From Nitrospirales bacterium (GTDB lineage: Bacteria; Nitrospirota; Nitrospiria; Nitrospirales; UBA8639): 64,000 nucleotides of DNA. Location of the stretch: assembly GCA_022828225.1 (NCBI GenBank), contig JAJEJG010000015.1, forward strand, positions 54,578 through 118,577. The letters are read 5' to 3'. This document shows positions 35,479-45,198 of this stretch, one piece after another; positions within the stretch are counted from its first letter, which is position 1; the number at the start of each line of letters is the position of its first letter. The translations under genes were made by a program, and so were the position numbers. The notes beneath the pieces were generated by a model, which made no database searches, had not been told where the DNA came from, and was given only the letters and a program-made list of their open reading frames with translations.

Positions 35479-37309
35479 TATTACGCTCCGCCGGCATATG
35501 TTCCCGTACGACCCGTAGAAACACTTCACCGTATTTCCTCAGCTTGCTCTCACCGACACCTTGAATTCGCTCCATGTCCGCCAGCCTTGCGGGTTTGAGC
35601 CGTACCAACTCGCGCAGGGTCGTATCGTGAAACACGACGTACGGCGGCACGCCCTGCTCCTTGGCCAAGGCCGTCCGCGTCCGGCGCAACGCCTGCCACA
35701 GGGCTTCATCGGTTCCCGCAAACGGCGTGGCGGCCACGGCGCTCTTGCCTTTTTTTACCGGCGCGGCGCGACGCAAGCGACGCAGGGTCAACGAGCGTTC
35801 GCCTCGTAACACCGGGAACGACTGATCCGTCAGGCGCAGGGCGTCGAAGCGGTCGGCATCCACCCGAAGGCAGCCCTGGGCGACGAGTTGACGGAAAATG
35901 GAGCGCCATTCCGGGGCGCTGTGCTCCACGCCGCTACCGAACACTTCCAGCCGGTCGTGCCTCCAGTCGCGGATACGCGCGTGGTCCTTGCCGATAAGCA
36001 CGTCGACCAGGTAGTTCACGCCGAATCGCTCGCCGGTACGGGAGACGCAGGTCATGGCTGTTCGCGCGGTCTCGGTGCCGTCCCAGGTTTGCGGCGGGTT
36101 CAGGCAGTTGTCGCAATTCCCGCAGTCCTCCCCCGGCTCTTCCCCGAAATAGGCGCGAATGGCCCGACGGCGGCACGTGGGCAGTTCGCACAACCCGATC
36201 ATAGCTTCCAGTTTCTGGTGCTCCACGCGCTTGTAGGCCTCATCGGCTTCGGATTCGGCCAACCACTGACGGAAGATGACGACTTCCTTCAGGCCGTAAT
36301 TCATCCACGCGCTGGAGGGCAGGCCGTCTCGGCCCGCACGGCCCGTTTCCTGGTAATAGGCTTCAATACTCTTCGGAAGACTCAGGTGGGCGACAAAGCG
36401 CACGTCGGGCTTGTCGATGCCCATGCCGAACGCGATTGTGGCGACAATCACCACGCCCTCTTCCCGCAGGAACCGTTCCTGGTGCCGGCGGCGCGTGTGA
36501 TCCGACAGGCCCGCGTGGTAGGGCAGCGCATCGCGCCCGCGAGCGCGCAGCCACTCGGCCGTCTCCTCGACTTTTTTGCGAGACAGGCAATAGACGATGC
36601 CGGCGTCCGCGGGATGTTCGCTTTGCAGAAAGCGCCACAGGCGCTCGCGCCCGTTCTCGTCGTCGGAGATGGCATACCGGATGTTGGGACGGTCGCAACC
36701 ATGGACGTAGACGTTCGCCTCGTCCAGTTGCAATCGGGTGATGATTTCGCGGCGGGTGGCCTGATCGGCAGTAGCCGTCAGAGCGATGCGCGGCACCGAG
36801 GAAAACCGCTCGTGCAGCACCGACAACTGCAAATATTCCTCGCGGAAATCGTGTCCCCAGCGCGACACGCAATGCGCTTCGTCAATGGCAAACAAGGCGA
36901 TGGTTTGCCGACCCAGCCACTCCAAGGTCCGTTCCTGCAGCAGGCGCTCCGGCGCCACGTAGAGCAAATCCAGCCGGCCGCCGTTCACCGCCGCCTCCAC
37001 CGACCGGACTTCCTCGAAGTCCAGGGTGGAGTTCAGGCAAGCCGCCCGCACCCCGCACTGGCGAAGCGCATCCACCTGATCTTTCATCAGCGCAATCAGG
37101 GGCGACACCACGATCCCCACCCCGGCCCGCATCATGGCCGGGATCTGGTAACACAACGACTTGCCCCCGCCCGTCGGCATCAGGACCATGGCGTCCCGGC
37201 CGGCCAGCAGGTCCGCGATCACCTCATCCTGGCGCAGGCGAAAAGCCGAGTGCCCGAAGACGGTCCGAAGAAGCCTGAGCGCGTCATCGGTGGATAGAAG
37301 AGATTCCAT
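35471..37309 (-). CDS. recQ: ATP-dependent DNA helicase RecQ
   Basis: 612 residues with complete RecQ architecture: motif [20 protein letters not shown] motif [16 protein letters not shown], motif [18 protein letters not shown] and [10 protein letters not shown], the four-cysteine zinc site around [12 protein letters not shown] and CGNCDNC, a winged-helix domain and a C-terminal HRDC domain ([19 protein letters not shown] region). RecQ unwinds 3'-5' in RecF-type repair. The hydrolase gene downstream overlaps it. Confidence 0.96.
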   Translation of the reverse strand: MESLLSTDDALRLLRTVFGHSAFRLRQDEVIADLLAGRDAMVLMPTGGGKSLCYQIPAMMRAGVGIVVSPLIALMKDQVDALRQCGVRAACLNSTLDFEEVRSVEAAVNGGRLDLLYVAPERLLQERTLEWLGRQTIALFAIDEAHCVSRWGHDFREEYLQLSVLHERFSSVPRIALTATADQATRREIITRLQLDEANVYVHGCDRPNIRYAISDDENGRERLWRFLQSEHPADAGIVYCLSRKKVEETAEWLRARGRDALPYHAGLSDHTRRRHQERFLREEGVVIVATIAFGMGIDKPDVRFVAHLSLPKSIEAYYQETGRAGRDGLPSSAWMNYGLKEVVIFRQWLAESEADEAYKRVEHQKLEAMIGLCELPTCRRRAIRAYFGEEPGEDCGNCDNCLNPPQTWDGTETARTAMTCVSRTGERFGVNYLVDVLIGKDHARIRDWRHDRLEVFGSGVEHSAPEWRSIFRQLVAQGCLRVDADRFDALRLTDQSFPVLRGERSLTLRRLRRAAPVKKGKSAVAATPFAGTDEALWQALRRTRTALAKEQGVPPYVVFHDTTLRELVRLKPARLADMERIQGVGESKLRKYGEVFLRVVREHMPAERNSG

Positions 37310-37346
37310 GGGGTGGGCAGATCATCATAAATCCGCGCCGGAGTTC

Positions 37347-38000
37347 CTACGCCATCTTCAGCAATTCGTCGATGGCGCCGCTGACGCCTTCGAAAATCTG
37401 GTGCGGCTTGGCCGTGCCGTACATATAGGCCGGCGTCGTGATCACTTTATTGGAGGCATCGACCACGAACTTCTCGACCGCGCAATTGGTATGCTTGGCC
37501 CCGGTCTTTTCGACCTCGGATGCCGTGCCCTGATCCTCGCCGATCGTCACGTTCACGCCTTTCTCGCCGAATGCCAGAGCCATGATCGCCGGGGCGATGC
37601 AGATCGCAGCGATGGGTTTCCGTGCCTCATGAAATTCCTTCACGATTCGCAGAACGTGCGGATCGATCTCGCCCCCGCTCCCTTTTTGCGCAAAGTCACA
37701 CAAATGCAAGGCCGCGCCATACCCGCCGGGAAACGCCAGGGCATCAAAGTTTTCCGCCTTGAGAGCTTCCAGTGACTGAATGTCCCCACGCGCGATCCGG
37801 GCCGCCTCCTGCAACACGTTTCTGGATTGGCCGGTCGCCTGCTGCGTCAAGTGATTCGTCTCGGCCACGTCCTTATCCGGCGCAAAACACGCATAGTCCG
37901 CACCGTGCTGCCCGATCGCCACCAGCGTACTGATCGCTTCGGTGATCTCCGCGCCATCCAAAAACCCACAACCCGACAAAACAACCGCAACTTTTTTCAT
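37347..38000 (-). CDS. elbB: ElbB-type DJ-1/PfpI superfamily glyoxalase
   Basis: 217 residues, the same length as the E. coli protein. The start MKKVAVVLSGCGFLDGAEI and the nucleophile elbow AAICIAPAIMALAFG are diagnostic; GGYGAALHLCDFA and the TTPAYMYG end complete it. ElbB-type proteins show weak glyoxalase activity and are linked by name to isoprenoid synthesis, but the cellular role is unproven. GGAGGG lies before the ATG at 38000; the frame runs on to 38129 only through repeat sequence. Confidence 0.93.
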   Translation of the reverse strand: MKKVAVVLSGCGFLDGAEITEAISTLVAIGQHGADYACFAPDKDVAETNHLTQQATGQSRNVLQEAARIARGDIQSLEALKAENFDALAFPGGYGAALHLCDFAQKGSGGEIDPHVLRIVKEFHEARKPIAAICIAPAIMALAFGEKGVNVTIGEDQGTASEVEKTGAKHTNCAVEKFVVDASNKVITTPAYMYGTAKPHQIFEGVSGAIDELLKMA

Positions 38001-38046
38001 GATACCCTCCCTGAGTGCTGTTGCATATGCAATGACCTCTGCCTGA

Positions 38047-38192
38047 TTCCCCTCCTTTGCCTGCCCTGAGCGAAGTCGAAGGGTAAGGAGGGGATAGGGG
38101 AGGTAGAGTTTGCGGCAAGGACGTCGCAACTCCGTGCTCCAAGTTCGATCAAATCTACCCCACCTGACCTCCCCTTACAAAGGGGAGGGATA
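38047..38192. repeat. Family A composite repeat carrying a nested family C insertion
   Basis: Left arm 38047-38108 and right arm 38153-38192 are inverted copies as in the element at 3857-3980, with a similar centre (TTTGCGGC). In the left arm the palindrome CCCCTCCTTTG / TAAGGAGGGG is split by 24 bp, 38060-38083, containing CCTGAGCGAAGTCGAAGGG. Removing those bases restores the normal arm. The right arm overlaps the 3' end of ribD. Confidence 0.78.
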
Positions 38193-39312
38193 GCACGTCT
38201 CCCGTGATAAGCACGTCCGGGCCCAGCGATTCAAAGCGAAGATTGGACACCGGCACAGTGTCGGTCAAACTGCGAGGCGCAGGGCCGGCCAGCAGGCCTT
38301 TGGTCTCTTGGCCGCCCAACAACGTCGGAGCCACGTACAGGTGGACCCGGTTCACCAGACCATCACGCAAAAAAGAAGCGTGCAGTTCCGCTCCTCCTTC
38401 CACCAGCAAACTGGTGAGTCCCATGCTGCCCAGCGATTGAAGACACTTGTCGAGGGAAACGCGGGTCCTCTTTCGAGGCAGGACCATGATCTGCACGCCC
38501 ATCTTTCGCAACCGTTCAACCTTTCGAGGGCTGGCCAGGTTCGTGGTGGCCACAATTGTGGGAGCCTGCTCGATCCCCTGAAGGACACGCGCCCCGAACG
38601 GAATTCGCAGGCGGCTGTCGAAAACCAGCCGCGCCGGTTGACGAATGCCGATAACAGACCGTTTGCCCCCGGAGACCCTGACCGTCAACTGCGGATCGTC
38701 CTTCAGAACCGTCTCCGCTCCCACCGCAATCGCATCCACTTGGCTCCTGAGTTGATGAACGTGAGCGCGCGCCTTGGCTCCCGTGATCCACTGCGACTCG
38801 CCGGTCGCCGTGGCAATCTTGCCGTCCAGCGTCATCGCTGCCTTGAGCACGACGAAGGGCCGGCCGGTTTTGATCCAATGCAGGTAGACCTCGTTGAGTT
38901 CGGCCGCGTCGGTGCCGAGGCACCCGACGTCCACGGCAACGCCCGCCCGCCGGAGTTGCCGGATACCGCGACCCGCCACGTGCGGATTGGGATCCCGCAT
39001 CGCCACAACGACGCGACGAACACCCGACTCCAGAATCGCCGGCACACAGGGCGGTGTCCGCTTCTCCGTATGGCAGCAGGGTTCGAGGGTGGTATAAAGG
39101 GTGGCGCCGCGCGATCGGGCGCGGGCTTGGCGTAGCGCCGCGACTTCCGCGTGGGGACCACCGGCGCGCCGGTGATAGCCGGAGCCGACGACCGTGCCGT
39201 TCGCCACGACCACGGCGCCGACCATGGGATTCGGTCGAACCGTCCCACGGCCTCGAGCCGCGAGCCTGAGGGCCTGTTGCATGAAAAGGACGTCTTGCTC
39301 GACGTCGTTCAC
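38155..39312 (-). CDS. ribD: Riboflavin biosynthesis deaminase/reductase
   Basis: Bifunctional enzyme for two steps from the GTP cyclohydrolase II product to the ribitylamino-uracil. Deaminase zinc ligands: H54 in PHAEVAAL and C80, C89 in EPCCHTEKRTPPC. Reductase domain from about 150: FVVLKAAMTLDGKIATATGESQ and SLLVEGGAELHASFL. 385 residues. The last ten or so residues (LPFVRGGQVG) are encoded by the family A repeat arm, which also supplies the stop. The start ATG overlaps the ppdK stop (39309-39312). Other rib genes are not adjacent. Confidence 0.95.
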   Translation of the reverse strand: MNDVEQDVLFMQQALRLAARGRGTVRPNPMVGAVVVANGTVVGSGYHRRAGGPHAEVAALRQARARSRGATLYTTLEPCCHTEKRTPPCVPAILESGVRRVVVAMRDPNPHVAGRGIRQLRRAGVAVDVGCLGTDAAELNEVYLHWIKTGRPFVVLKAAMTLDGKIATATGESQWITGAKARAHVHQLRSQVDAIAVGAETVLKDDPQLTVRVSGGKRSVIGIRQPARLVFDSRLRIPFGARVLQGIEQAPTIVATTNLASPRKVERLRKMGVQIMVLPRKRTRVSLDKCLQSLGSMGLTSLLVEGGAELHASFLRDGLVNRVHLYVAPTLLGGQETKGLLAGPAPRSLTDTVPVSNLRFESLGPDVLITGDVLSLPFVRGGQVG

Positions 39313-42098
39313 CGGCGGGATCGGGTTGTGCGTGACCGCCCTCGGGCTCTCGACAAAGCCCCCCTTTTCTTCGGCTTAGCCGCCGATTGGTCGACCACGG
39401 CATTCAACGCGGCTTGAGCCGCAGCCAACCGGGCGATGGCCACGCGATAGGGAGAACAACTCACGTAATTGAGACCGAGGTGATGACAGAACTCCACGGA
39501 ACTGGGTTCCCCGCCGTGTTCTCCGCAGATGCCGAGTTTGATGTCGGGACGAGTCGCGCGGCCCTCACGCATGGCCAACCGCATGACCGCACCGACGCCT
39601 TCCCGGTCGAGCACGGCAAACGGATCGAACGCCAACAGCTCGTGGTCCCGGTAAAAGCCCGTAAATTTGGCGGCATCGTCCCGCGAAAAGCCATAGGTGG
39701 TTTGGGTCAGGTCATTCGTTCCGAACGAAAAGAACTCGGCATCCTCGGCGATCTGCCCGGCCGTGACCGCGGCCCGCGGCAACTCGATCATGGTGCCGAC
39801 CAGATACGTCAAGCGCTTCCCGTAGCGTTGCATGGTCTCGTCGGCGAATTCCTTGATCAGGGCCTTTTGCGCTTTCATTTCCGAAGCCATGCCCACCAGG
39901 GGAATCATGATCTCCGGCACGATCTTTTTCCCTTCCCTGGCTACCTCGCAAGCGGCTTCCATGATCGCCCGCACCTGCATGCGTGTGATCTCGGGCATCG
40001 TAATGCCCAGGCGGCAGCCCCGGAGTCCGAGCATGGGATTGAATTCATGCAACTCTTCGACCCGGGACAACATCTTTCGTTTTTCCTCGATCTCCGGCGA
40101 CCGGACGTTCGAGGCTTCGGCCCTGGCGATGTCCACCATGAGTTGTTCGCGTTTCGGCAAAAACTCGTGCAAGGGCGGATCCAACAACCGGATGGTGACG
40201 GGATACCCCTTCATCTCACGATAGAGCCCGATAAAGTCCTGTTTCTGGAGAGGCAGCAATCGTTCCAGGTAACGTTCACGATCTTTTCGATTCGAGGCGA
40301 GGATCATCGCCTGCATGATCGGCGCGCGGTCCTCCGAAAAGAACATGTGCTCCGTACGGCAGAGACCGATGCCTTCCGCGCCGAACCCGCGCGCGATTCT
40401 GGCCTGATCCGGATCATCGGCATTGGCGCGTACGTTGAGATGCCGAATTTCATCCGCCCATTTCAGGATCGTGAAGAAATAGCGGATCTTGTCCGATTGT
40501 GCAGCCGGTCGCGTACCCTGGATCGCCTGGATGACTTCCGAGTCCATCACGGACAACATGCCGCCGTAGACAAACCCGGAAAACCCGTTAATGGAAATAT
40601 AATCCCCTTCCTTAAAAACGGAGGGACCGATGCGGACCTTGGCTTCATCCTCGAAGACTTCCACGTCTTCGCACCCGGCGACGCACACTTTTCCCATTTG
40701 CCGCGCCACCACCGCGGCATGGGACGTCATCCCTCCCGTGGCCGTCAGGAAACCTTCCGCGGCGTGCATGCCGTGAATGTCGTCCGGACTGGTTTCCTTG
40801 CGAACGAGCACGGACTTTTCCCCGCGCGCTTTCAGCGCGACGGCCTGATCCGGAGTGAGGGCGATCTTGCCGCAAGCCGCTCCCGGTCCGGCCGGCAACC
40901 CGTTCCCGATCGGTTGAAACTTCTTTTCCTCGGCCTGTTCGAAAATGGGATACAGGTACTGCGCCAACTGTTCCGGTTCGACCCGGCGCACCGCCTCGTG
41001 CTTGTCGATCAACCGCTCCTTGACCATATCCACGGCAATCCGGACCGCGGCGATGCCCGTACGCTTGCCGACCCGCGTTTGCAGCATATAGAGCTTACCT
41101 TCCTGAATGGTGAACTCCATGTCCTGCATGTCGCGATAATGTTTCTCCAAAATCTTTTGAGTGGTCATGAGGGAGCGATAGGCGGCGGGCAACGTGTCCT
41201 TCAGCGCGGACACGGGAAGGGGCGTGCGTAGCCCTGCGACCACGTCTTCACCCTGCGCATTCAACAAACATTCCCCGAAAATCTCGCGTTCGCCCGTGGA
41301 GGGATTCCGGGAAAACATGACGCCGGTGCCGCTGGTCTCGCCCATATTGCCGAATACCATGGCCACGACGTTGACCGCCGTACCCCACGAATCCGGGATG
41401 TCGTAAATCTTGCGATACGCCACCGCCCGGTCCCCGAACCACGACGCAAAGACCGCCTGCACCGCCATATTGAGTTGATCGAATGGATCTTCGGGAAACG
41501 CCCGCCCGGTCTCCCGCTGCACGACGCCGTGATACGCGGCAACCAATTCATTGAGGGCCTGCGCGGACAAGTCGGTGTCGGTCGCGGCGCCGACCTCCTG
41601 CTTTTTGTGTTCCAGGACTTCGTCGAATTTTTCGCGCGGTACGTTCATCACCACGGAGGCGAACATCGTGATGAACCGGCGATAGGAATCCATGGCAAAG
41701 CGCGGATTGTTCGTCTTCTCGGCCAACCCCCGGACGGTCTTTGAGTTCAGGCCGAGGTTCAACACGGTATCCATCATGCCGGGCATGGATGCGCGCGCGC
41801 CGGACCGCACGGACACCAACAACGGATTCCGCGAATCCCCGAATCCGGATTGCATCAACCGCTCGACCTGCTTCATCCCTTTCAGGGTTTGATCCCACAT
41901 GCCGGCGGGATAACGTTTTTTGGTCTTGAAGTATTCGAGGCAGGCGTCGGTCGTGATGGTAAAACCCGGAGGGACAGAAATTTTCAGATTGGTCATTTCC
42001 GCCAGGCCGGCACCTTTCCCCCCGAGCAACGCTTTCATGGTGCCCGTGCCTTGCGCTTTGCCGTCGCCAAACGAGTAGACGTACTTCTTGTTACGCAT
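39309..42098 (-). CDS. ppdK: Pyruvate, phosphate dikinase
   Basis: 929 residues. PPDK interconverts pyruvate, ATP and phosphate with PEP, AMP and pyrophosphate. The N-terminal ATP-grasp region has SVRSGARASMPGMMDTVLNLG, the phosphohistidine is H460 in GGMTSHAAVVARQMGK, and the PEP/pyruvate barrel holds GIGLCRTEHMFF and LGICGEHGGEPSSVEF with the catalytic Cys. The C-terminal tail beyond about 905 is very basic (KKRGALSRARGRSRTTRSRR) and unusual. In an autotroph it would supply PEP from pyruvate made by the reductive TCA cycle; that role is inferred. Confidence 0.97.
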   Translation of the reverse strand: MRNKKYVYSFGDGKAQGTGTMKALLGGKGAGLAEMTNLKISVPPGFTITTDACLEYFKTKKRYPAGMWDQTLKGMKQVERLMQSGFGDSRNPLLVSVRSGARASMPGMMDTVLNLGLNSKTVRGLAEKTNNPRFAMDSYRRFITMFASVVMNVPREKFDEVLEHKKQEVGAATDTDLSAQALNELVAAYHGVVQRETGRAFPEDPFDQLNMAVQAVFASWFGDRAVAYRKIYDIPDSWGTAVNVVAMVFGNMGETSGTGVMFSRNPSTGEREIFGECLLNAQGEDVVAGLRTPLPVSALKDTLPAAYRSLMTTQKILEKHYRDMQDMEFTIQEGKLYMLQTRVGKRTGIAAVRIAVDMVKERLIDKHEAVRRVEPEQLAQYLYPIFEQAEEKKFQPIGNGLPAGPGAACGKIALTPDQAVALKARGEKSVLVRKETSPDDIHGMHAAEGFLTATGGMTSHAAVVARQMGKVCVAGCEDVEVFEDEAKVRIGPSVFKEGDYISINGFSGFVYGGMLSVMDSEVIQAIQGTRPAAQSDKIRYFFTILKWADEIRHLNVRANADDPDQARIARGFGAEGIGLCRTEHMFFSEDRAPIMQAMILASNRKDRERYLERLLPLQKQDFIGLYREMKGYPVTIRLLDPPLHEFLPKREQLMVDIARAEASNVRSPEIEEKRKMLSRVEELHEFNPMLGLRGCRLGITMPEITRMQVRAIMEAACEVAREGKKIVPEIMIPLVGMASEMKAQKALIKEFADETMQRYGKRLTYLVGTMIELPRAAVTAGQIAEDAEFFSFGTNDLTQTTYGFSRDDAAKFTGFYRDHELLAFDPFAVLDREGVGAVMRLAMREGRATRPDIKLGICGEHGGEPSSVEFCHHLGLNYVSCSPYRVAIARLAAAQAALNAVVDQSAAKPKKRGALSRARGRSRTTRSRR

Positions 42099-42157
42099 GC
42101 ATGAGTTCTCCCCCTTGACCGGCGCAATCGTTCGCTTCTGCCGGTCGACCCCAAGAA

Positions 42158-42172
42158 TATGATGTTATCATA
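42158..42172. promoter_or_regulatory. Perfect palindrome upstream of ppdK
   Basis: TATGAT-GTT-ATCATA, a 6-3-6 perfect dyad in the 101 bp gap before ppdK, 60 bases from its ATG. The surroundings are AT-rich compared with the genes. It could be a transcription-factor site overlapping the ppdK promoter; no canonical -35/-10 pair was convincingly located. Confidence 0.4.
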
Positions 42173-42199
42173 ACGATCCGATTCCCCTCAAAAATTTAT

Positions 42200-42655
42200 T
42201 CACGGTTCCTGCCGGCGAAGACGCGCCTCGTACCAGGTCAACAAAACGCGTTTGGTCAGCATGCCCAGATAAATGACCGCCACGGTGAACAACAACAAGC
42301 CCAACACCCAATGCTCAGCATCTCTGGCGTTGGAATAATACAGGTTCCCCTCGCCGCTCATGGCCAACGGCTCCCCCGGCCGCAAGGTATGGACCCGGCC
42401 GGTAGGGTCGGTCGTATCCAACCATTCCGAACACACCCGGACCGGCCCGTCGACCCCGGCCACCTCGGCCCAGGCCACCCCGACACAATGTCCCGCTTCC
42501 GGGTCGTAGAGTTCGGAATTGGTGAGTACGAAATCCAAATCCAGGCCGGAAACCCACAAGGCCGCCAGCAGCACCAGGTTGCAGACGACGATGAGGCTCA
42601 ACGTCACCCCATGGCGAAACCACCGAAATCCGGACTCGGAAAAAGTCATGAGCAC
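42200..42655 (-). CDS. Membrane protein of unknown function with two transmembrane segments
   Basis: About 151 residues. A hydrophobic helix near residues 17-38 (LSLIVVCNLVLLAALWVSGL) and one near 118-136 (WVLGLLLFTVAVIYLGML) flank an extracytoplasmic domain with two cysteines (GHCVGVAW and VRVCSEW). GTG at 42655 has GGAGAT close upstream; ATG at 42649 is the alternative. It precedes ppdK by 101 bp. The family is not recognised. Confidence 0.65.
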   Translation of the reverse strand: MLMTFSESGFRWFRHGVTLSLIVVCNLVLLAALWVSGLDLDFVLTNSELYDPEAGHCVGVAWAEVAGVDGPVRVCSEWLDTTDPTGRVHTLRPGEPLAMSGEGNLYYSNARDAEHWVLGLLLFTVAVIYLGMLTKRVLLTWYEARLRRQEP

Positions 42656-42706
42656 TCACATCTCCGGCGAAACCGTCCGCGCTAAGGGTCCAGAACCGGC
42701 GGCCTC

Positions 42707-42918
42707 TCTACCCCACCTGACCTCCCCTTACAAAGGGGAGGGAAAGAGGGTCATTCCACATTCTGTTCCCCTCCTTTGCCAGCCAACCCCCTCACTCCCC
42801 CTTATCAGGGGGACGGCCGCACTCATCTCCCCCCTGACAAGGGGGGCCAGGGGGGTTCAGCCCTGCCCCTTCTGTTCCCCTCCTTTGTAAGGAGGGGCGA
42901 AGGGGAGGTAGAAACTCT
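42707..42918. repeat. Family A repeats interrupted by a family B element
   Basis: A family A arm with CCCCTTACAAAGGGG at 42707-42750 is followed by a second arm. Its segment TTCTGTTCCCCTCCTTTG occurs twice, 42761-42778 and 42870-42887, flanking a 91 bp block with a family B element (CAACCCCCTCACTCCCCC to GGGGGGTTCAG). After the second copy the arm continues TAAGGAGGGG and GGGGAGGTAG normally. The 290 bp gap 42656-42945 holds nothing else that I can see. Confidence 0.75.
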
Positions 42919-42945
42919 GTCAATCAATGCAATCGCACATACCCC

Positions 42946-45105
42946 CTACTGCCCCTGCACCTGGATTTGAGACAAATCCCCGAAGGCTGAAAACAGGTCA
43001 TCCACCTGGCGCAAGAGCGACAAGCGGTTTGCGCGCACGTCGGGTTCCGGGGCATTCACCAATACGCCATCAAAAAATTGGTCGATGGGGGATTTCAATC
43101 CGATGAGTTGTTTCAGCGCGCCGTGATAGTCACGAGCGTCCAGCGCCTGCCCGACGGCACGGCCGGCCGCTTCCACGGCCTCATGTAACGTCCGCTCCGT
43201 GTGATGGGTCAACAGCGCGGCCTCGACGGTTTTGGACGTCCAGGCTTCTTTTTCCACGATCCGGTGCGCCCGTTTGAATCCGACGATCAACGACTCGAAG
43301 TCCGGTTGGCTCGTAATGGCCTGGAGCGCCTCCATCCGCAAGAATAAATCACGCAGATCACAACCCGCGGCATCAGCGCGACCCAGCACACTCTCCATCA
43401 CGTCCTCACGAAAGCCCGTCACGGTCCGGCCGTAATAGCGAAGCCGCTCCTCCAAAAATGTCTGTAGGGGCGGACCTGCGTGTCCACCCGCCTTGACACC
43501 TTGCGCAGCGAGGCGTTGTTCCGCCTGCCGAACGACCCTTGCCAGATTGATATTCAATCCGGCTTCAACCACGATCCGAATCACGCCGAAGGCGCTGCGA
43601 CGAAGACCAAAGGGATCTTCAGACCCCGACGGAACGATCCCGGCGTAAAAGAACGCCGCCAGGGTGTCCAACCGGTCGAGCAACGCCAACAACCGGCCCG
43701 CCGCGGTCTCGGGGATAGCATCATCAGGCGTACGAGGCCGGTAATATTCCCCGATGGCCTGACAGACTTCAGCGCGTTCCCCATCATGCGCCGCATACTT
43801 TTCCCCCATTACGCCCTGGAGCGTGGGGAATTCCCCGACCATCCCCGTGACCAGATCAGCCTTGCTCAAACGCGCCGCTCGACTACACAACGGTATCATC
43901 TGCGAATCCCCGACAGACTCGGCCAGGTCATATGCCAAGTTGATCATCCGTTGAGTCTTGTCATACAAGGAACCCAGTTTCTTGTGAAACACGACTCCGT
44001 TCAGGTCAGACACGCGGTCGTCCAGTTTCGTCTTGCGGTCCTCGTCGAAAAAGTAGCGGGCGTCCGCCAGACGGGCTGCCAGGACTCGCTCATTGCCGAC
44101 GGCAATCAGCTCCATATTTTTCACGTTCATATTGGTTGGCGCGAAAAAGCGTGGCAGCAAGGCCCCTTTTCGATTGACGACCGAGAAAAACCCTTGGTGC
44201 TCTTCCATGGAGGCAATCAGCACTTCCGCGGGGACGGCAAGATAGGCTTTATCAAAGGTCCCGCTGAGAATATTGGGACATTCCAGAGAAAAGACCGCTT
44301 GGTCGAGGAGGTCTTCATAATTGGCCTGATACACCCGTCCCTTGACCGAACGGGCAAGCTGTTTGAGTTGCGCGGCCAGCGCTTCCCGTCTCTTGGCCGG
44401 ATCGACCACTACGCCCCCACGAGCCAAAGCCGCTTCATATAAGTCAGGCCGGCGGACCAGGATACCCTTGTTCGTCACGCCGGGTTTCCCACGCGACATG
44501 AAGCGATGTCCCCACGTATGAGCCCCCGACCGCACCCCGGCAAACTCAAAAGACAGGCCCCGTCCTCCCACGAGTCCAACCAGCCAGCGCACGGGTCGCG
44601 GATACCGGATCCCCGATGCATTCCATTTCATGGTTTTCGGAAACGTGAGGCGTTGAAGAAGACCGGGAAGATGCTCGTTCAAGACCGTGGCAGCGGGTAA
44701 CCCTTTCTCCCGTTTGACTGCGTAGAGGTACACGCCTTTGGGCGTTTCCCGGATTTCCAGTTCGCCGACGTCCACGCCTTGCGATTTCGCAAACCCTTCG
44801 GCGGCCTTGGTCGGCCGGCCCTGGGCATCGAACGCGACGGCTTTGGACGGACCCAGCGCTTCCTGCAGCGCCGGCGTTTGTCTGGGGGCCAACCCCTGGA
44901 CGAGAACCGCGAGACGACGCGGCGTGCCGAACGTCCGAATCCGGTCATGAGAAAGCCGGTGCGTCTCCAAAAATCCGGCCATCAATTGCGCGAGTTGCGC
45001 CATGGCCGGCTGAATCACCTGCCACGGCAATTCTTCCGACCCGATTTCCAACAGGAAAGACGTGGTGGGAGGATGATTGGATTTAGAGGTTTTCTTCGCG
45101 GGCAT
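42946..45105 (-). CDS. glyS: Glycine-tRNA ligase beta subunit
   Basis: 719 residues of the alpha2-beta2 type glycyl-tRNA synthetase beta chain, which binds tRNA and carries an HD-like domain. Seen: FLLEIGSEELPWQVIQPAM at the N-terminus, TRRLAVLVQGL-like segment TPRRLAVLVQG, FPKTMKWNASGIRYPRPVRW, and DPFGLRRSAFGVIRI toward the C-terminus with the anticodon-binding region after it. It follows glyQ by 93 bp, a gap that holds a family A repeat arm. Confidence 0.96.
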   Translation of the reverse strand: MPAKKTSKSNHPPTTSFLLEIGSEELPWQVIQPAMAQLAQLMAGFLETHRLSHDRIRTFGTPRRLAVLVQGLAPRQTPALQEALGPSKAVAFDAQGRPTKAAEGFAKSQGVDVGELEIRETPKGVYLYAVKREKGLPAATVLNEHLPGLLQRLTFPKTMKWNASGIRYPRPVRWLVGLVGGRGLSFEFAGVRSGAHTWGHRFMSRGKPGVTNKGILVRRPDLYEAALARGGVVVDPAKRREALAAQLKQLARSVKGRVYQANYEDLLDQAVFSLECPNILSGTFDKAYLAVPAEVLIASMEEHQGFFSVVNRKGALLPRFFAPTNMNVKNMELIAVGNERVLAARLADARYFFDEDRKTKLDDRVSDLNGVVFHKKLGSLYDKTQRMINLAYDLAESVGDSQMIPLCSRAARLSKADLVTGMVGEFPTLQGVMGEKYAAHDGERAEVCQAIGEYYRPRTPDDAIPETAAGRLLALLDRLDTLAAFFYAGIVPSGSEDPFGLRRSAFGVIRIVVEAGLNINLARVVRQAEQRLAAQGVKAGGHAGPPLQTFLEERLRYYGRTVTGFREDVMESVLGRADAAGCDLRDLFLRMEALQAITSQPDFESLIVGFKRAHRIVEKEAWTSKTVEAALLTHHTERTLHEAVEAAGRAVGQALDARDYHGALKQLIGLKSPIDQFFDGVLVNAPEPDVRANRLSLLRQVDDLFSAFGDLSQIQVQGQ

Positions 45106-45144
45106 TGAAGTCTACCGTCGGAACAAAAGAGCCACTTCTCCCCT

Positions 45145-45188
45145 CTTCTTTCCCCTCCTTTGTAAGGAGGGGGCAAGGGGAGGTAGAG
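45145..45188. repeat. Family A repeat arm between glyQ and glyS
   Basis: A single arm with CCCCTCCTTTGTAAGGAGGGG and the GGGGAGGTAGAG end, inserted between two genes that are normally adjacent or nearly so. Because the genes encode subunits needed in equal amount, a transcribed hairpin here might affect their balance. Confidence 0.75.
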
Positions 45189-45198
45189 CTTACGGCGA

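Noticed and set aside
39387..41231. Long plus-strand open frame opposite ppdK
   Set aside because: The minus strand encodes complete PPDK with all motifs; the opposite translation is low-complexity without a recognisable domain. The same holds for the open frames opposite recQ (35888-37297), the hydrolase (34036-35598), the methyltransferase (10746-12272) and the TonB receptor (46661-47731).
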